Assembly (NCBI GenBank): GCA_038503035.1
Contig: JAVSML010001008.1
Coordinates: 439,164-503,163, forward strand
Reading direction: 5' to 3'
Length of the DNA stretch: 64,000 nt
Source of the DNA: Crocodylus rhombifer
Taxonomy: Eukaryota > Chordata > Crocodylia > Crocodylidae
A model generated the notes under the pieces. It was given only the letters and a program-made list of their open reading frames with translations, ran no database searches and had not been told where the DNA came from. Each line of letters starts with the position of its first letter. Positions within the stretch are counted from its first letter, which is position 1. Shown here one piece after another: positions 11,974 through 22,675 of this stretch. The translations under genes were made by a program, and so were the position numbers.

Positions 11974-12901
11974 TAGGGACAGACAGTACACATAAACTGG
12001 TTTAAGTGATCAGAAACTGGTTTAAACCTGTAACAGAACACATGTCCAGTACAGATAAACCATAGGAAATGGCTAAAACCAGTTTGAGACAAACCTGGTA
12101 GAATGTAGTATCTGACTTAACTGATGTGGGTCAAACCGATTTAATGCAATGTCTGTCCCAGACCCCTTCCTGGTTTAAGTTTAACTAGAGTCCTCCATCA
12201 TCCCAGCATGTATTCTGGGCTGGGCTCTGCTCCACAGCAAAGCTGGTCCCTCCCCTCTGCTCCCTGGCTGGAGCTCTGGCAGAGACTGTAAGGCATGTGC
12301 CTGGCTTCCCCCTGCCCTCCCCTCACCGCTCTCTGCTCAAATAGGGATTCTCCCCTCCCTCTGCTTTACACAGACACCTCTCAGCATTAGGTAGCATACC
12401 ACATGCTGGCTTTGGTCCATGCTGTGTGGGACGGGGCAAAGGCAGACAGGATAAGTCAGCTTAGGGCTTTTTGGATCTAATCAAGAGGTAACTGGTAATG
12501 TCCCTCCTTTCCTTCCTTGGAAAAAGTTGTTTAAGGAGAGTGTGAACTAATGGAGAGAAGCTTTTGTTTTCTTGATGGTCTGATAAACCAAGTTAGGGGT
12601 GATAAACACTGTGCTATCAACTCCCTGCTGGGTTTGTTAGGAGCAGGAAGTACCCCGTCCTAATCAGAACATCCTGCCAGGGTATGGCCATGCCCCCACT
12701 CAGCTCAGCACTATACAAGGGAAGGGAGGGCAGCTCTAGCACCCCCTGGCTTCTAGCTTGAGTCACTGCAGGCATGCGCCTGCATTTCTTCAGTCCAGAG
12801 GGGATGTCTGCTCGGTTACAAACAGGTTTAGCCTAGCCAGGTTAGACTAACCTGCAAAGATTGAATCAATTCAGGCTCAGGCTTTTTGAATGTCTGTCCC
12901 T
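11974..12901. mobile_element. Non-autonomous DNA transposon, TAGGGACAGA ends, copy 1
   Basis: Terminal inverted repeats TAGGGACAGACA at the left and TGTCTGTCCC(T) at the right. The outer about 250 bp and the last about 150 bp are shared with 48285-49055 (for example gaaactggtttaaacct, gaatgtagtatc, gacttaactgat, gtcccagaccccttcctgg, and at the right gcaaaga with ggctttttga). Many aaccggttt-like words give internal symmetry. The end sequence and lack of coding content suggest a hAT-type non-autonomous element. No clear 8-bp target duplication is visible. Confidence 0.7.
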
Positions 12902-14529
12902 CATCCAAGAAACTGGCATTTGCTGTTGGAGACTGTAGTACTACATTTCCACCAGCAAGTGATAAGTAAGGCATGAAATTTGCTGCTTTTTCAGCTTGCT
13001 TTTATGTAGTGTCTTCCAGTAGAAAGCAGTAAGTTTTGTCTTCTTCAAAGGGCTTAGGAGACTGCTTCCTGGGGAGAATTTTATTCCAGAGTAAGGAAGC
13101 AATGAGGTTTCTCTCCCCCAACCTTGTTCTTTTCTAGAAGGATTGCACACCTTTGCAGGAAGTGTTTCTTCTATGTGTTTCTCTGGAGAAAAACGTTGAA
13201 TTTTATTAGGGAAAAGATTTCATGTTACTATGGATGCCTTTCTAGTTTAACCTTTTCACTGAACCTTAAGTGTGGTTTTCTTTAGTGGTTTCCTGATCCC
13301 AGAAACTCCCTGGAACTCCTGGGTAATAGTTTTTAGGATTGAATCAGCCATTTTCAAATAAAGATGTAGTTAGTTGTTTACATATTTGACCCTAAGATCA
13401 CATTAGACAGGTTATGTGTGTATAGGCTACACACGACTCACTGCATAAATTGTGCATTGTATCTAAGTATTTTCTTTAATGATACCAACAGTTAAAGCAT
13501 TTTTCCATTTGAAATGTTTTTGATGGTAAGTTGTATTCAGGAATTGCACCTTTCCTCAAAGTATATGTCATGTACATAAAATAATATTTGTGTAGACATT
13601 ATCTCCCTTGTCTTACAGATGTGCTGGAACCCTTACTGGAGTTATGTGGTAGGTTACAAAAATGACACATGCCATAAGAAGCTAGGAAATTTGCTTTTGT
13701 ATTTTTCTTAATAACTTAACTCATTCTTAAAAATTCCATGGGGATTCCACTTCATTTTATCCAAGTGTTCCCTCAGGTAATTGCTACCCCCAGGTCTTCT
13801 TAATATAGTAGGTCATCATAATTTACTCTAGCATTTCTTTTATTGAAGAATTATAATTTTATTAGGATGTAGGAACGTGCCAAAGTAGTATTGATTCTAT
13901 TGCTTTCAAAAATGAGTTTGATTTAGACTTCTAACAAGGTAGAGAGCAAGAGAAAAGTATGCCATGCCACCAAAAAATTTTGCTTTATACAAGAAGCCAC
14001 AATGATTATTTATAACTTTTATAAAGACAAAAAAAATTGAATGCTCTTTAATGGCTGCTTTTTATCAGAAGCGTCAATGGAAAGTTGATAGCTCCCTTAA
14101 ACATATGAACATGAATAGAAAGAAGTTTAGCAAAGCAGGGATATACTTTTCTGACTAGCACTCAGGGACTGCAAATTAGAAACATCCTATTCAGGTGGGG
14201 TGAATAAAAACAAGAGGCAGTTAAATAATGCGATGTATCCTCATTTTGTTAGAGAAGGAACAGAACTGCTGTTACAACTTCTGAGAAATGAAGCATGCAG
14301 TAAAACAGATTACTAATTCCTGGTGTGATTAATCTGAATATTCTAATTAAAACAAATATCTTGCGGTACTTGTGTGCACGGTTATGTAAATAGGGCACTG
14401 AAGCGGATATAATGCCCAAAGAGGACTATTTCATTCTGCTGTGTACACAGCTGTCTTTTTTTAACTTGTTTTTTCATTTAACAAAACAGAAAGTATCATT
14501 TATGCCCGTTTATGAATCCGTGTTGCATC
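12902..14529. other. AT-rich intron, nothing recognised
   Basis: No coding frame above 69 codons, no paired terminal repeats and no LINE motif seen. Confidence 0.55.
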
Positions 14530-14638
14530 CAGACCTTGAGTACCATGTCCAGTTTTAGTCCTCAAATCCCAAAAAGGATATAGAAGAACTAGAGTAGGTA
14601 CAGAGAAGAGCAACAAGGATGATTAGTGACATGAAGGG
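14530..14638 (+). mobile_element. L3/CR1-like LINE, part 1 (interrupted)
   Basis: The plus strand reads cttgagtaccatgtccagtt, then caaaaaggatatagaagaac and gagaagagcaacaaggatga ttag. This is the equivalent of the LEYxVQFWxxxxxKDIExLExVQRRATRMI segment near the C-terminus of CR1/L3 reverse transcriptases. The sequence stops at gacatgaaggg (14638), where an LTR-like insertion begins, and resumes at 17485. Confidence 0.7.
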
Positions 14639-15546
14639 TGTAGCAGGGAACACTTGCCCTGTTACTGAGAGAACACTGTGGAGTAAGCAGGACTGGCGGA
14701 ATCCTTTAAACCAGGGATAAGTGCTCAAAGGAAGAAAAGACAGCTGCAAGGGCCACTAGGCAGAAGCCTCCAGTGGCAAGCAGTGAAAGGGGGAAGAGAC
14801 AAGATGCCTGTAGTCACCAGTAGCCCTGCCTTAGTGGGACTGGACTAAGAAGAGATCATAGCCACAGAGCAGGCCAAAGAGCTGCAGGGATGTACAAGCA
14901 AACCCTGGTGTTCAGGCTGGGAGACAGGTTTAGCTGGCCAGAAAGGGAGGGGCTTCAGTGAATAAAAGGTTCATCTTCAGGTTGTAGAGGGCACTCTTGC
15001 CATGGCTGGGAAGAAGATAAGGCTCCTAGGTGAACCATGGCAATACCTGAAGGTACAGTAAGGAAAACCCTGAGGTGTAAGGCTGGGGAGGGTTGTTTTT
15101 CATTTGAGTGGACCTGAAAGAGGAAGATCTAAGCCCATGTTGGGTTTTTTGGTGGTGTAAGTGTCCAGAAAGGCAGTATGTGCATTGGGATCAGGCTAAT
15201 AACCAAAGGACCAGAAGTAGCTGGAAAGAGATTTTGAGGCTACCTTGTAGGTACCTTAAGGTGCCCTGAGAGTTTTAACCCCGCTTTAAGTCATTGAGGG
15301 GAAGCAAGAGAGAGGTGAGCATCATGAATGTCTATTGTTGAGAAGATAAGGTCAGAATAAGGGGTCTGAGTACTGAAGGTAGCAGACAGAGTAAGTAGGG
15401 AGTAAGAGGGTTGAGGCCTAGAGAAATACAAATGGTGGAGCAAAGTGGCCCAAATAGAAAATACCACCCAGAGGCTTGGGATACCTCCCATAACAGTAGG
15501 GCATGGCAGGTGTCACGGAGTCACCGAGGTGCCCCGTGAGTGTGAG

Positions 15547-15610
15547 GGTGATTGGCAGGGCTGTCAATCACCCAGGCAGCCCAGGTGCCTGGTTGCCAGG
15601 GGCAACCAGG
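15547..15610 (+). repeat. Two hairpins near the LTR start
   Basis: Stem 1: ggtgattg (15547-15554) with caatcacc (15565-15572), loop of 10. Stem 2: cctggttgcc (15588-15597) with ggcaaccagg (15601-15610), loop agg. Both are perfect. They lie between the element start and the TATA-like box, so they would be in the U3 region. Confidence 0.85.
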
Positions 15611-15643
15611 TGGTCACATGACCGGAAGAGGGCAGGGCCTGGC

Positions 15644-15653
15644 CTTTATAACC
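15644..15653 (+). promoter_or_regulatory. TATA-like box of the inner LTR-like element
   Basis: ctttataacc sits in a GC-rich context about 135 bp downstream of the element start. A transcript would start some 25-30 bp later. Recognised by motif only. Confidence 0.5.
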
Positions 15654-16079
15654 AGCTCCGGCCAGAGCCTGAGACACAGTTCCCTTCTGGCTGCTGCAGG
15701 AGCAGGAGCTCTGTGGCTGAGCTGAGCGGCCTGGGTTAGTGGCTGCTACTTTGTCCCGCTAGCCGGCCGCAATGATGCAGGGAACAGCATCGCCCTGACT
15801 GGAGGTAGGATTGAAAGCCCTGGTGGGGCTTGGAGTTATTAGGCGTGTGGAGCCTTTGCTTATGTTATAGCCAGATGGCTTGAGTGTTAAGTTATAGTTT
15901 ACATCCGGAGGACCGGGGAGGCTGTAGGGGAGCGAGGAGGCCTCAAGGGGAGTTTCCCCACAGCTTGGGGGTTCCCAGTGCCCAGTTGGGCATAGTGCCA
16001 GGGGCACTATTGTCGGTGCGATAGGGCACCATATTGCGCCAGCGAAGCGCGGGGTGCGGGGTTACAGACCCTGGCCCAT

Positions 16080-16430
16080 AAGGGCAGGGTTTAGCCCCGG
16101 AGCGGGGCAATGACAGAGCGCGAGGCGCAGAGTCAGCCCCGAGAGGGCAAGGCCCCTGGAGCGGGGCAGAGACCGGGCGCAAGAGGCGCAGAGTCAGCCC
16201 CGAGAGGGCAAGGCCCAAGGCGGGGCAGAGACAGTGCGCGAGGCGCGCAGAGTCAGCCCCGAGAGGGCAAGGCCCCTGGAGCGGGGCAGAGACAGGGCGC
16301 GAGAGGCGCAGAGTCAGCCCCAAGAGGGCAAGGCCCAAGGCAGGGCAGAGACAGTGCGCGAGGCACGTGGAGTCAGCCCGAGTGGGCAAGGCCCCAGCGG
16401 GGCAAGGCCCAGCAAGGCGACATAGCCAGG
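16080..16430 (+). repeat. Tandem repeat with alternating 61/59-bp units
   Basis: The anchor word cagagtcagcccc (or a variant) occurs at 16128, 16189, 16248, 16309 and 16368, with spacings of 61, 59, 61 and 59. The longer unit carries ggcccctggagcggggcaga and the shorter ggcccaaggcggggcagag. The array is therefore a higher-order repeat of about 120 bp, made of two diverged subunits. A 109-codon frame through it is only the repeat read in one phase. Confidence 0.85.
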
Positions 16431-16439
16431 CCTGGCTAG

Positions 16440-16860
16440 CGACCAAAGGGCGCCGAGACTAGGACGGCGATAGCACCGGTCCAAGGGCGCCGAGATCAGG
16501 GTGGTGATAGAGCTAAGGCCAGGGTGGTGAGAGCAGCCTAGCTAGCCACCAAAGGGCGCCGAGACTAGGACGGCGATAGCGCCGGCCCAAGGGCGCCGAC
16601 GCTAGGGCGGTGATAGAGCTAAGGCTAGAAGCCGGCCCAAGGGCGCCGAGGCTAGGGCGGCGAGAGAGAGCCGACCCGAAGGCGCTGACGCTAGGGCAGC
16701 GATAGAGCTAAGGCTAAAACCCGGCCCAAGGGCGCCGAGGCTAGGGCGGCGAGAGAGAGCCGACCCGAAGGAGCCGAGGCTAGGGCGGCGATAGAGCCGA
16801 GATCCGGGCGGCGAGAGCGTGCCGGCCCAAGGGCGCCGAGGCTAGGGCGGCGAGAGTGCC
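16440..16860 (+). repeat. Second tandem array (GGCGCCGAG-GCTAGGGCGG units)
   Basis: The words ccaagggcgccgag, gctagggcggcga and gatagagctaagg recur many times. Copies of ggcccaagggcgccga start at 16584, 16634, 16723 and 16824. Spacing is irregular but built from units of roughly 45-50 bp. Extremely CpG-rich. Confidence 0.8.
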
Positions 16861-17313
16861 CCAGACTCAGGCAGAGCCGGCGATTAGCCAGGCGCTGGCG
16901 AGAATCCAGCCCAGGGGGGCCGGTAGTGAGCGGCGCTGGTGGAGCCGACCCGGGAGGCGCCAGCAAGTAGCTGGGCGCCAGCGTGATAGGCCCAGGGTGT
17001 GGGGAACGGGCCAGAGATTGGGGGCCGACCCCAGGAGGCGCCAGGTGGGCGAAGAGCCCCGGTGCCCGAGAGTGAGAACAAGGGCACCTGAGGGGCGAGG
17101 GACCATACAAGCGTCCCCCAGAACAGCTGCGAGGCTTGGGGCGTGCTAAGGGGGAGGCTTGGAGGCACGCATTGCCCTTAAGGCAGGACGCTTATTGAAT
17201 ACCCGTCTAGAATAGGGACGACTATCAAGACCGTCCATTAGGGAAACTGGCAGCCTCCACATCATATATCTTTTACCATCAAAGTCGTGGCGGGCGAGGT
17301 TCTGAGGGTGCTA

Positions 17314-17370
17314 CGTCACCCTAACGTGACGGTAGGGGGGCGCTAGGGGGTTCACGGCTGCCCCTAGCGC
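17314..17370 (+). repeat. Hairpins near the LTR end
   Basis: cgtcac (17314-17319) pairs with gtgacg (17326-17331). gcgctagggg (17340-17349) pairs perfectly with cccctagcgc (17361-17370). Both lie in the last 75 bp of the element. With the hairpins at its left end, both termini are strongly structured. Confidence 0.8.
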
Positions 17371-17484
17371 ACCGCCCCCTCACAGCAGGAAAGACACCAG
17401 ATGGTGCTATGGAAGAACTGGAGTAGGGGCCAGCCAGCCAGCTGCTGGGTGTTGCTTCTGCCCAGCAGGACTTGTCCTGTTACA

Positions 17485-18003
17485 GAGCGGATTTCATAAG
17501 AGGAAAAACTAAACAGATTATGTCTATCTGGTTTAGAAAAGAGATGTTTGACAGGGGTCATGATCAGGATTTACAAAATACCAAATGGTGAAGACAAAGT
17601 AAATAGGGATTTAATATATACTCTCTCTTATAAAACAAGAACAAGAAGTTGTAAAATGAAAGTTAGTTTAACACTAACAAAAGGAAGTTCTTTGTCACAC
17701 AGCATGTAATTAAAGTACGGAACTCATTATCACCAGATGTTGTGAAAGCTGACAGTTTAGCCAGATTCAAAAAGGGACTGGGCAATTTTTGGGAGGATTG
17801 GGGCATTAGTAGCTATTAAGCATGTGAGTTAGGGATATAGCCTCTGAGTTGCAGCTTCATCTACCCTAAATGCTGGAGGCTGCAACTGGGAAAGGAACAG
17901 TGGGAAAAACCCTGTTTATTCTCCCTTTCACTCTCTGCCACAGGATACTGGGCAAGATTGACCTATGGTCTGGCCCAGTAAATAGCAGTTCCTATGTTCT
18001 AAC
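17485..18003 (+). mobile_element. L3/CR1-like LINE, part 2 with 3' UTR
   Basis: Continues the LINE after the insertion. It starts gagcggatttcataagagga, then encodes remnants of KRCLTGVMIRIYKIPNGEDKVNRDLIY and, downstream, the KGSSLSHS / YGTHYHQMLxKLT region. The 3' UTR has the familiar form tgggcaagattgacctatgg, tctggcccagta, cctatgttct. The two parts together make one old, 5'-truncated element split by about 2.85 kb. Confidence 0.8.
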
Positions 18004-19400
18004 ACTTAAAGGGCCTTTGTACACGCAACAAAACTGGCCTTTAAAGCGGCTTAATTGTCCTTTTGCATTGCTTTAATGGCATTGGTATTTACACTCTTGG
18101 CAGCATATTCCACTTTAATGAGGCCCCCATCCACCCCAAGCCCATTCCCTGCCATGCAGCTGTGGAAGCACAGAGCCAGCAAACCACACAAGAAAAAAGT
18201 AAAAGCAGAAGCAATTTGAAAGCAAAAGGAATTCAAAGGGGTGAACTACAAAAAAGTCACAACGACATCTGGTGGACAAAGGGGTTAATTACAAGCCTGT
18301 GTGCCTTTGTGTTTGCACGCAATGAATCTATTGACTCAACACTTTAATTCTCAGTGAGCAAAACTAAACTACATCCAAGGAGCTTTAGTTTAATGCACAA
18401 GAAAGAATTTTAAGTGCAAAATCCCACTTCTGCAAACAGACACTCAGTTGCAGCACATGAAAGGGCAAAAAACGTGGTGTGTACATATGCCCTATATGAC
18501 TTTGTTATGTAGCAAGGTAAAACCCTTCTGAGATATTTTAGTTTGTTACCTATCAAAGTGCAATAGTACGCAGGGTGCTGGAAGCCAATGTGGTCGGGGA
18601 AGGTGGGGGTTGGTGGGCTTCCAATGCCCCATGCATCATCCCTGCTGCCTTCTCCTGCCACCAGCACACCCACCCACTCCCCTGCCGCGTTGCTGCCCTG
18701 CTGCTCTGCCTCAGGGGCAAGCCAGCCATTCCTGGATGGTCCCAGGCAGTAGGAAGATGGTGGGGACAGTGCACAGGGTACTGGGGCTTACATGCCTCTC
18801 CTGTGGCAGGGGGTTAAGCTGCCATGGGCTGATCAATCCCTGAGCTTTGGGGGACCCTGGCCTGCGTGGTCTTTGGGAGTACAACCACCACAGAGAGAAG
18901 TACCAGGCCCCACACAGCTCAGGCAGGCAGGCAAGCTCCAGGAGGAAAAAAAAAAGATTAGGTTCCTCAACGCTTTTTTTTTTATTTAGTCAAGTCTGCC
19001 TGCATGTTCTGCCGCCAGGCCGCACAGCCCCTGAGCTGCATGGGGCTAGTGCTTCCCTCCCTGGTGGCAGCACCCCTGAGAACACACAGACTGGGGCAAT
19101 GTTCGGGTGTCACCTGAGGGGCACCGCCACTGCAGATGGAAGCACCAGGGTCCCCTGCAGCTCAGGGGCCACTTGGCCTGATGGCAATTTGTCCTGCATC
19201 TCCTTCCCCACCATGGGAAAGGCAGGTAGGGTCTATGGATCAGGCCCCCTCACCCTTGTACACACAACAGTGATTTAATCTGCTTTAGGTGTCCCTAAAT
19301 TGAAATGGTGGAAAGGTGGCTTTTTCAAAACCCACCATTTCAATTTAGGGAGAACTAAGCTGAGCTAAACCCCTGTTGCATGCATAAGCACCCATTTTGT
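18004..19400. repeat. Inverted-repeat-rich, probable DNA transposon cluster
   Basis: The word tgtacacgcaacaaaa (18018) recurs as tgtacacacaaca (19257), and a related form is inverted at 19375 (tgttgcatgc). A perfect 19-bp stem lies at 19293-19311/19332-19350. The middle (18550-19250) is GC-rich with a poly-A/poly-T pair (18945-18982). It is probably one or more nested fold-back elements; I could not fix the ends. No gene. Confidence 0.45.
19293..19350. repeat. Perfect 19-bp hairpin
   Basis: ccctaaattgaaatggtgg (19293-19311) and its exact reverse complement (19332-19350), separated by 20 bases. Part of the inverted-repeat cluster. Confidence 0.9.
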
Positions 19401-22400
19401 GTAATTAAGTTGATGCTAATGTGGCATAGAGGATAAGTATCGATTCATCACTAATATTGCTTCTATTTTTTCTGTTAAAAGTTGCTTTTCTCCAAGATAC
19501 TGGCATCAAAATATTTCTATGTTTTTATAGTGAATATACTGGACTGGATTCGGTTTGTAGTTAAGTCTCTGAAGCCCCACTTCATAAGATTAATCAAGTA
19601 CCATTCACATCTCAGGATAATTTATAAAATGAAGTAACTTTAACTGTCAAAGTTTTTGGATGTTATGATGTGAGATGCTGTGAAGAAGAGACACAGACTA
19701 TTTTGAAAATTGCTTGTGAAGAGGATGCTTACTAGCACAGTAATTTAAAGCCTTTGTCTTTATCAAGCTTGATTTAGTTCACAAATAAAATAAGTTATTT
19801 GCTTTCTTCCTAGTTCATTTAGCTTTCATTAACCCTAAAATGCACTGCACAATATAGTTTAGATGTATAAAAATATCAGTCTGTGCAAATGAGAAAACAT
19901 AGGCTATCTTCTAGGATTCCTGAAGGTCAAAGATTAATTCAGTGCAATAATGTGCTCTGAAATGGCTGTTCACTTGTGTAAAACCTGTCAAAAAGTTAGA
20001 CAGTTGTCAGTTTCTTCATTTCATAGGTCCTACAAATTACCCGGTATCACAAAAATAACGGTTACCAAAGTTTTACCTTTTTAAAATGAATGATAAAATA
20101 GAGAATGCAAAGAAATGGTCAGGTTAATTATTCATTTCAATGAAAAAACTCAAAGAAGCAAATAATATATATTTTTTTTTTCCTGGATTCTACTTCTATC
20201 AGCATTACACTTGATATGGATCTCCAAAAAGTATTTTTCCCAGACACCCTGTGCCAGGATCAGCATATCTCTTAATTAGAAGAATAATCCATCTCTCAAA
20301 CTCAACCTTCTTCAACTGGATGAAAACAATTTCATCCCAGATTCCTTTGGGAATCATTCATTGTCGCTTCACCCTTTTCAAGAGAATTATCACTCGGCAT
20401 TGGATGAAATAGTAAATAGAAACCTCAAGCCATAACTGAAAAGAAACTACAATTGCTACCGTATGAATTTCAGGGAACATATTCCCCTTTTTGCAACAAG
20501 TCATTCTGGGACTAAAACTCCCTGCCCCCCTCCCCTCCCAAATTATTGTTGTGTCAGGACCTGGAATCTCAGATTCCCACCTGATCATTCAGAGGGAAAA
20601 GTTGGATGGTGGGAAGACAGTGGGAAGAAGTTGGATGGTACCCTCTGCTTCTCCCCAACTTCATCCCTCACAGCCCCCCCACCTTTTTTTTCTTGTGCCC
20701 TGCTCTACCCATAAATAATGAATTGGCAGATTCCTTCCATAAAAGCACGAGTTTAAAAATGACACTTCCCTCTCCAGACCTAATAGCCTTTTATCTCCAG
20801 AGAAGTATAGTCAGCTATGTTAGCTTGTTCGCGTGCATGCACACACCTACACATGCATACTCTGTTTTTCTGTCTGGTCAGTCTGTAAGGTGCAGACCTA
20901 CCTTGCTATCAACTTGTCTCCAGTACAAACATATAATCTGGAACTGTTACCCTGTCCAGTACCCCATGTTCTAGTGTACAGAGTAGAAGAGTGGGTAAGG
21001 AGGAGACTGAGTCATAATCTTACCTGTGCATTTGCTACCAGGTTAGGTAATGGTGGGAGGGTGGGAAACTCCATTTTATTGCATTTCTATAGATAGAGTG
21101 CCTTCCTTAAGATCAGGAGGATTGTTTTTACCACACCTTTGACACTCTACTTCAGATCCATCATGTTTAAGGTATGTGTATTCGTAAAATAAACAAAAAG
21201 GGGATCATCTGGTTCTGGAAGACTATAATCTCACCTAACCAATATCTGCAAGATATCATTACCAGCTTCACACTCATCATACTCGCATTCATGTTCATGT
21301 GCATTATATTTTCATTCACATGTGCCCTATGTGCAGTTATCCATCTTTTCCTTTCTTTCTACTTCATAATAGCTTATCAGTTTTGAGAGAACTTGAATTT
21401 AAAATGCATTTGTTGTCTTAAAAACTGTTACCACTTTTTTGTGGCATTTCATTTACTTTCTGAATTTTTTGATATTTGAGGATTTAATAAACGTCAATAA
21501 AGTGGTGCACCTGAGACACAAGAACAGAATCTGTTGGATTCTGCATTTCCCCTAAACATAGTAGACTCTGACCTGCAGCTTTTTTTCAAAAGCTAAGATA
21601 AGGAATGAAGCTGAATTGTGGTAATATTTGACCCACACAGGTTAAGTTTGATTATTGTATTGGGAGGTAAAAAGAAAGAAAAATTCTTTAGGGCCATTAT
21701 AAAATAACTAGTCAGCTGAGAGGCTATTAGCTACAACCTGAGCTTAGCCAGTGACATTTTTTCCTAAGTAAGCTTCTTGCAGAAGCGTTATGATTGTTTC
21801 AGGTACTAATGAAGTCCAGCAACTAGATCTGATTAAATTTTTCTCTTAGTAAGAAGACTCTTCATTCCCCCGCTTCCCTTAAATTCTTTTTCTTCAGCTC
21901 TAGAGTGCAGCAGAATAAATTTATAAGACAATAGGTGCTCCATGTTTCTGTTGTCATCTACATTACATTTAATTGTTGGTTCAATGTACAATTAAATGTA
22001 TATTATGAAACTGACCAAATAATTACATAATATATATACTATGTAGAGGTGGCTTAACATATAGGTAGGTGATAATTAGCAACATTTTAGCTTTGAACTT
22101 AGCTGAGTTTTAATGAATAATGCTTTAGGTATAAGTGTTGGTCTTTTGACAGAACTTAGTGATAGCATTGGACAATGCCTGATATTCATGTACTGTTAGC
22201 AGCTGATAACCCTTTAAGATGATTGTCTTCATTACCAGTGTCTGTAAGGTTCATTCAGATGAATTATTCTCTCTCCTATTTATATATATATATAGAAGAA
22301 TGGTTGAGCTTCTGCTATATTAGTAACAGAAAAAATACTGCAAGGTTTATACTGGGAGATTTATATCAATATTGTAGCCATGCAGAGTGGGAGGGGGAAC

Positions 22401-22667
22401 CTACACCACATACTTACAGGATGATTTTGTTTCAGGCTTCAGTCATTATGTATTAGGGGCTTCAATTAGCAAGAAGAAAATTACTCATACTAGCTCTTAA
22501 ACATTACATGTTACAACACTGTTATGCATAAAATTGAATAAAACCATAGAAAATAGAATGCATGCACCTTTTAACCTGCCTTCTGAACATCTTTTTATGT
22601 GTTTCTATGTTATATAGACTTAATGATGCTTCTGGATGGGTGTACCCTGAGGCCACTTTAGAGCATG
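19401..22667. other. AT-rich intron, nothing recognised
   Basis: About 3.3 kb, with a short (TA)n tract near 22281-22296. The longest frame is 122 codons (20606-20974), has no recognisable motif and is crossed by simple sequence. No element ends could be paired. Confidence 0.55.
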
Positions 22668-22675
22668 GCAATAAC

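Larger units (their letters stand above)
15511..17384 (+). mobile_element. Inner LTR-like element, 1,874 bp, CpG-rich
   Basis: Bounded by a perfect 5-bp direct repeat, gcagg (15506-15510 and 17385-17389). It starts TGTCACGGAGTCACC and ends GCGCACCGCCCCCTCACA, i.e. TG...CA with TGT/ACA tips. A promoter-like ctttataacc lies at 15644-15653, about 135 bp from the left end. The sequence is far richer in CG dinucleotides than its surroundings. It contains two tandem-repeat arrays (16080-16430 and 16440-16860) and hairpins near both ends. No copy of the left end occurs near the right end, so it is not an internal region flanked by short LTRs. A long solo LTR of an endogenous retrovirus or Ty3-type element is the best reading. 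No gag, pol or env sequence is present. The frames inside are translations of the repeats. Confidence 0.7.
14639..17484 (+). mobile_element. Outer LTR-like insertion (itself interrupted)
   Basis: Inserted in the LINE above. Left end TGTAGCAGGGAACACTTGCC, right end ...GGACTTGTCCTGTTACA: TG...CA ends with a short imperfect inverted repeat (TGTAGCAGG against TGTAACAGG). Removing the inner element at 15511-17384 and its extra target copy leaves about 965 bp, a usual size for a solo LTR. A cagtgaataaaagg signal lies near 14957, possibly a TATA box or poly(A) signal. No coding sequence. The flanks aaggg and gagcg agree at only three of five positions, so a target duplication is not proven. Confidence 0.55.

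Noticed and set aside
16110..16439. A 109-codon repetitive protein (GAESAPRGQGPRRGRDSAR-like)
   Set aside because: Translation of a tandem repeat in an LTR-like element. All frames of such GC-rich repeats tend to stay open.
16080..16860. Possible CRISPR-like array
   Set aside because: The repeats are directly adjacent with no unique spacers, and the genome is vertebrate.
16691..17168. Overlapping minus-strand frames of 79-139 codons
   Set aside because: Composition artefact of the CpG-rich arrays; Pro/Leu/Ser-rich without motifs.
15511..17384. CpG-island promoter of a host gene
   Set aside because: The CpG-rich block coincides exactly with an element bounded by 5-bp target duplications and TG...CA ends, and no exon follows it.
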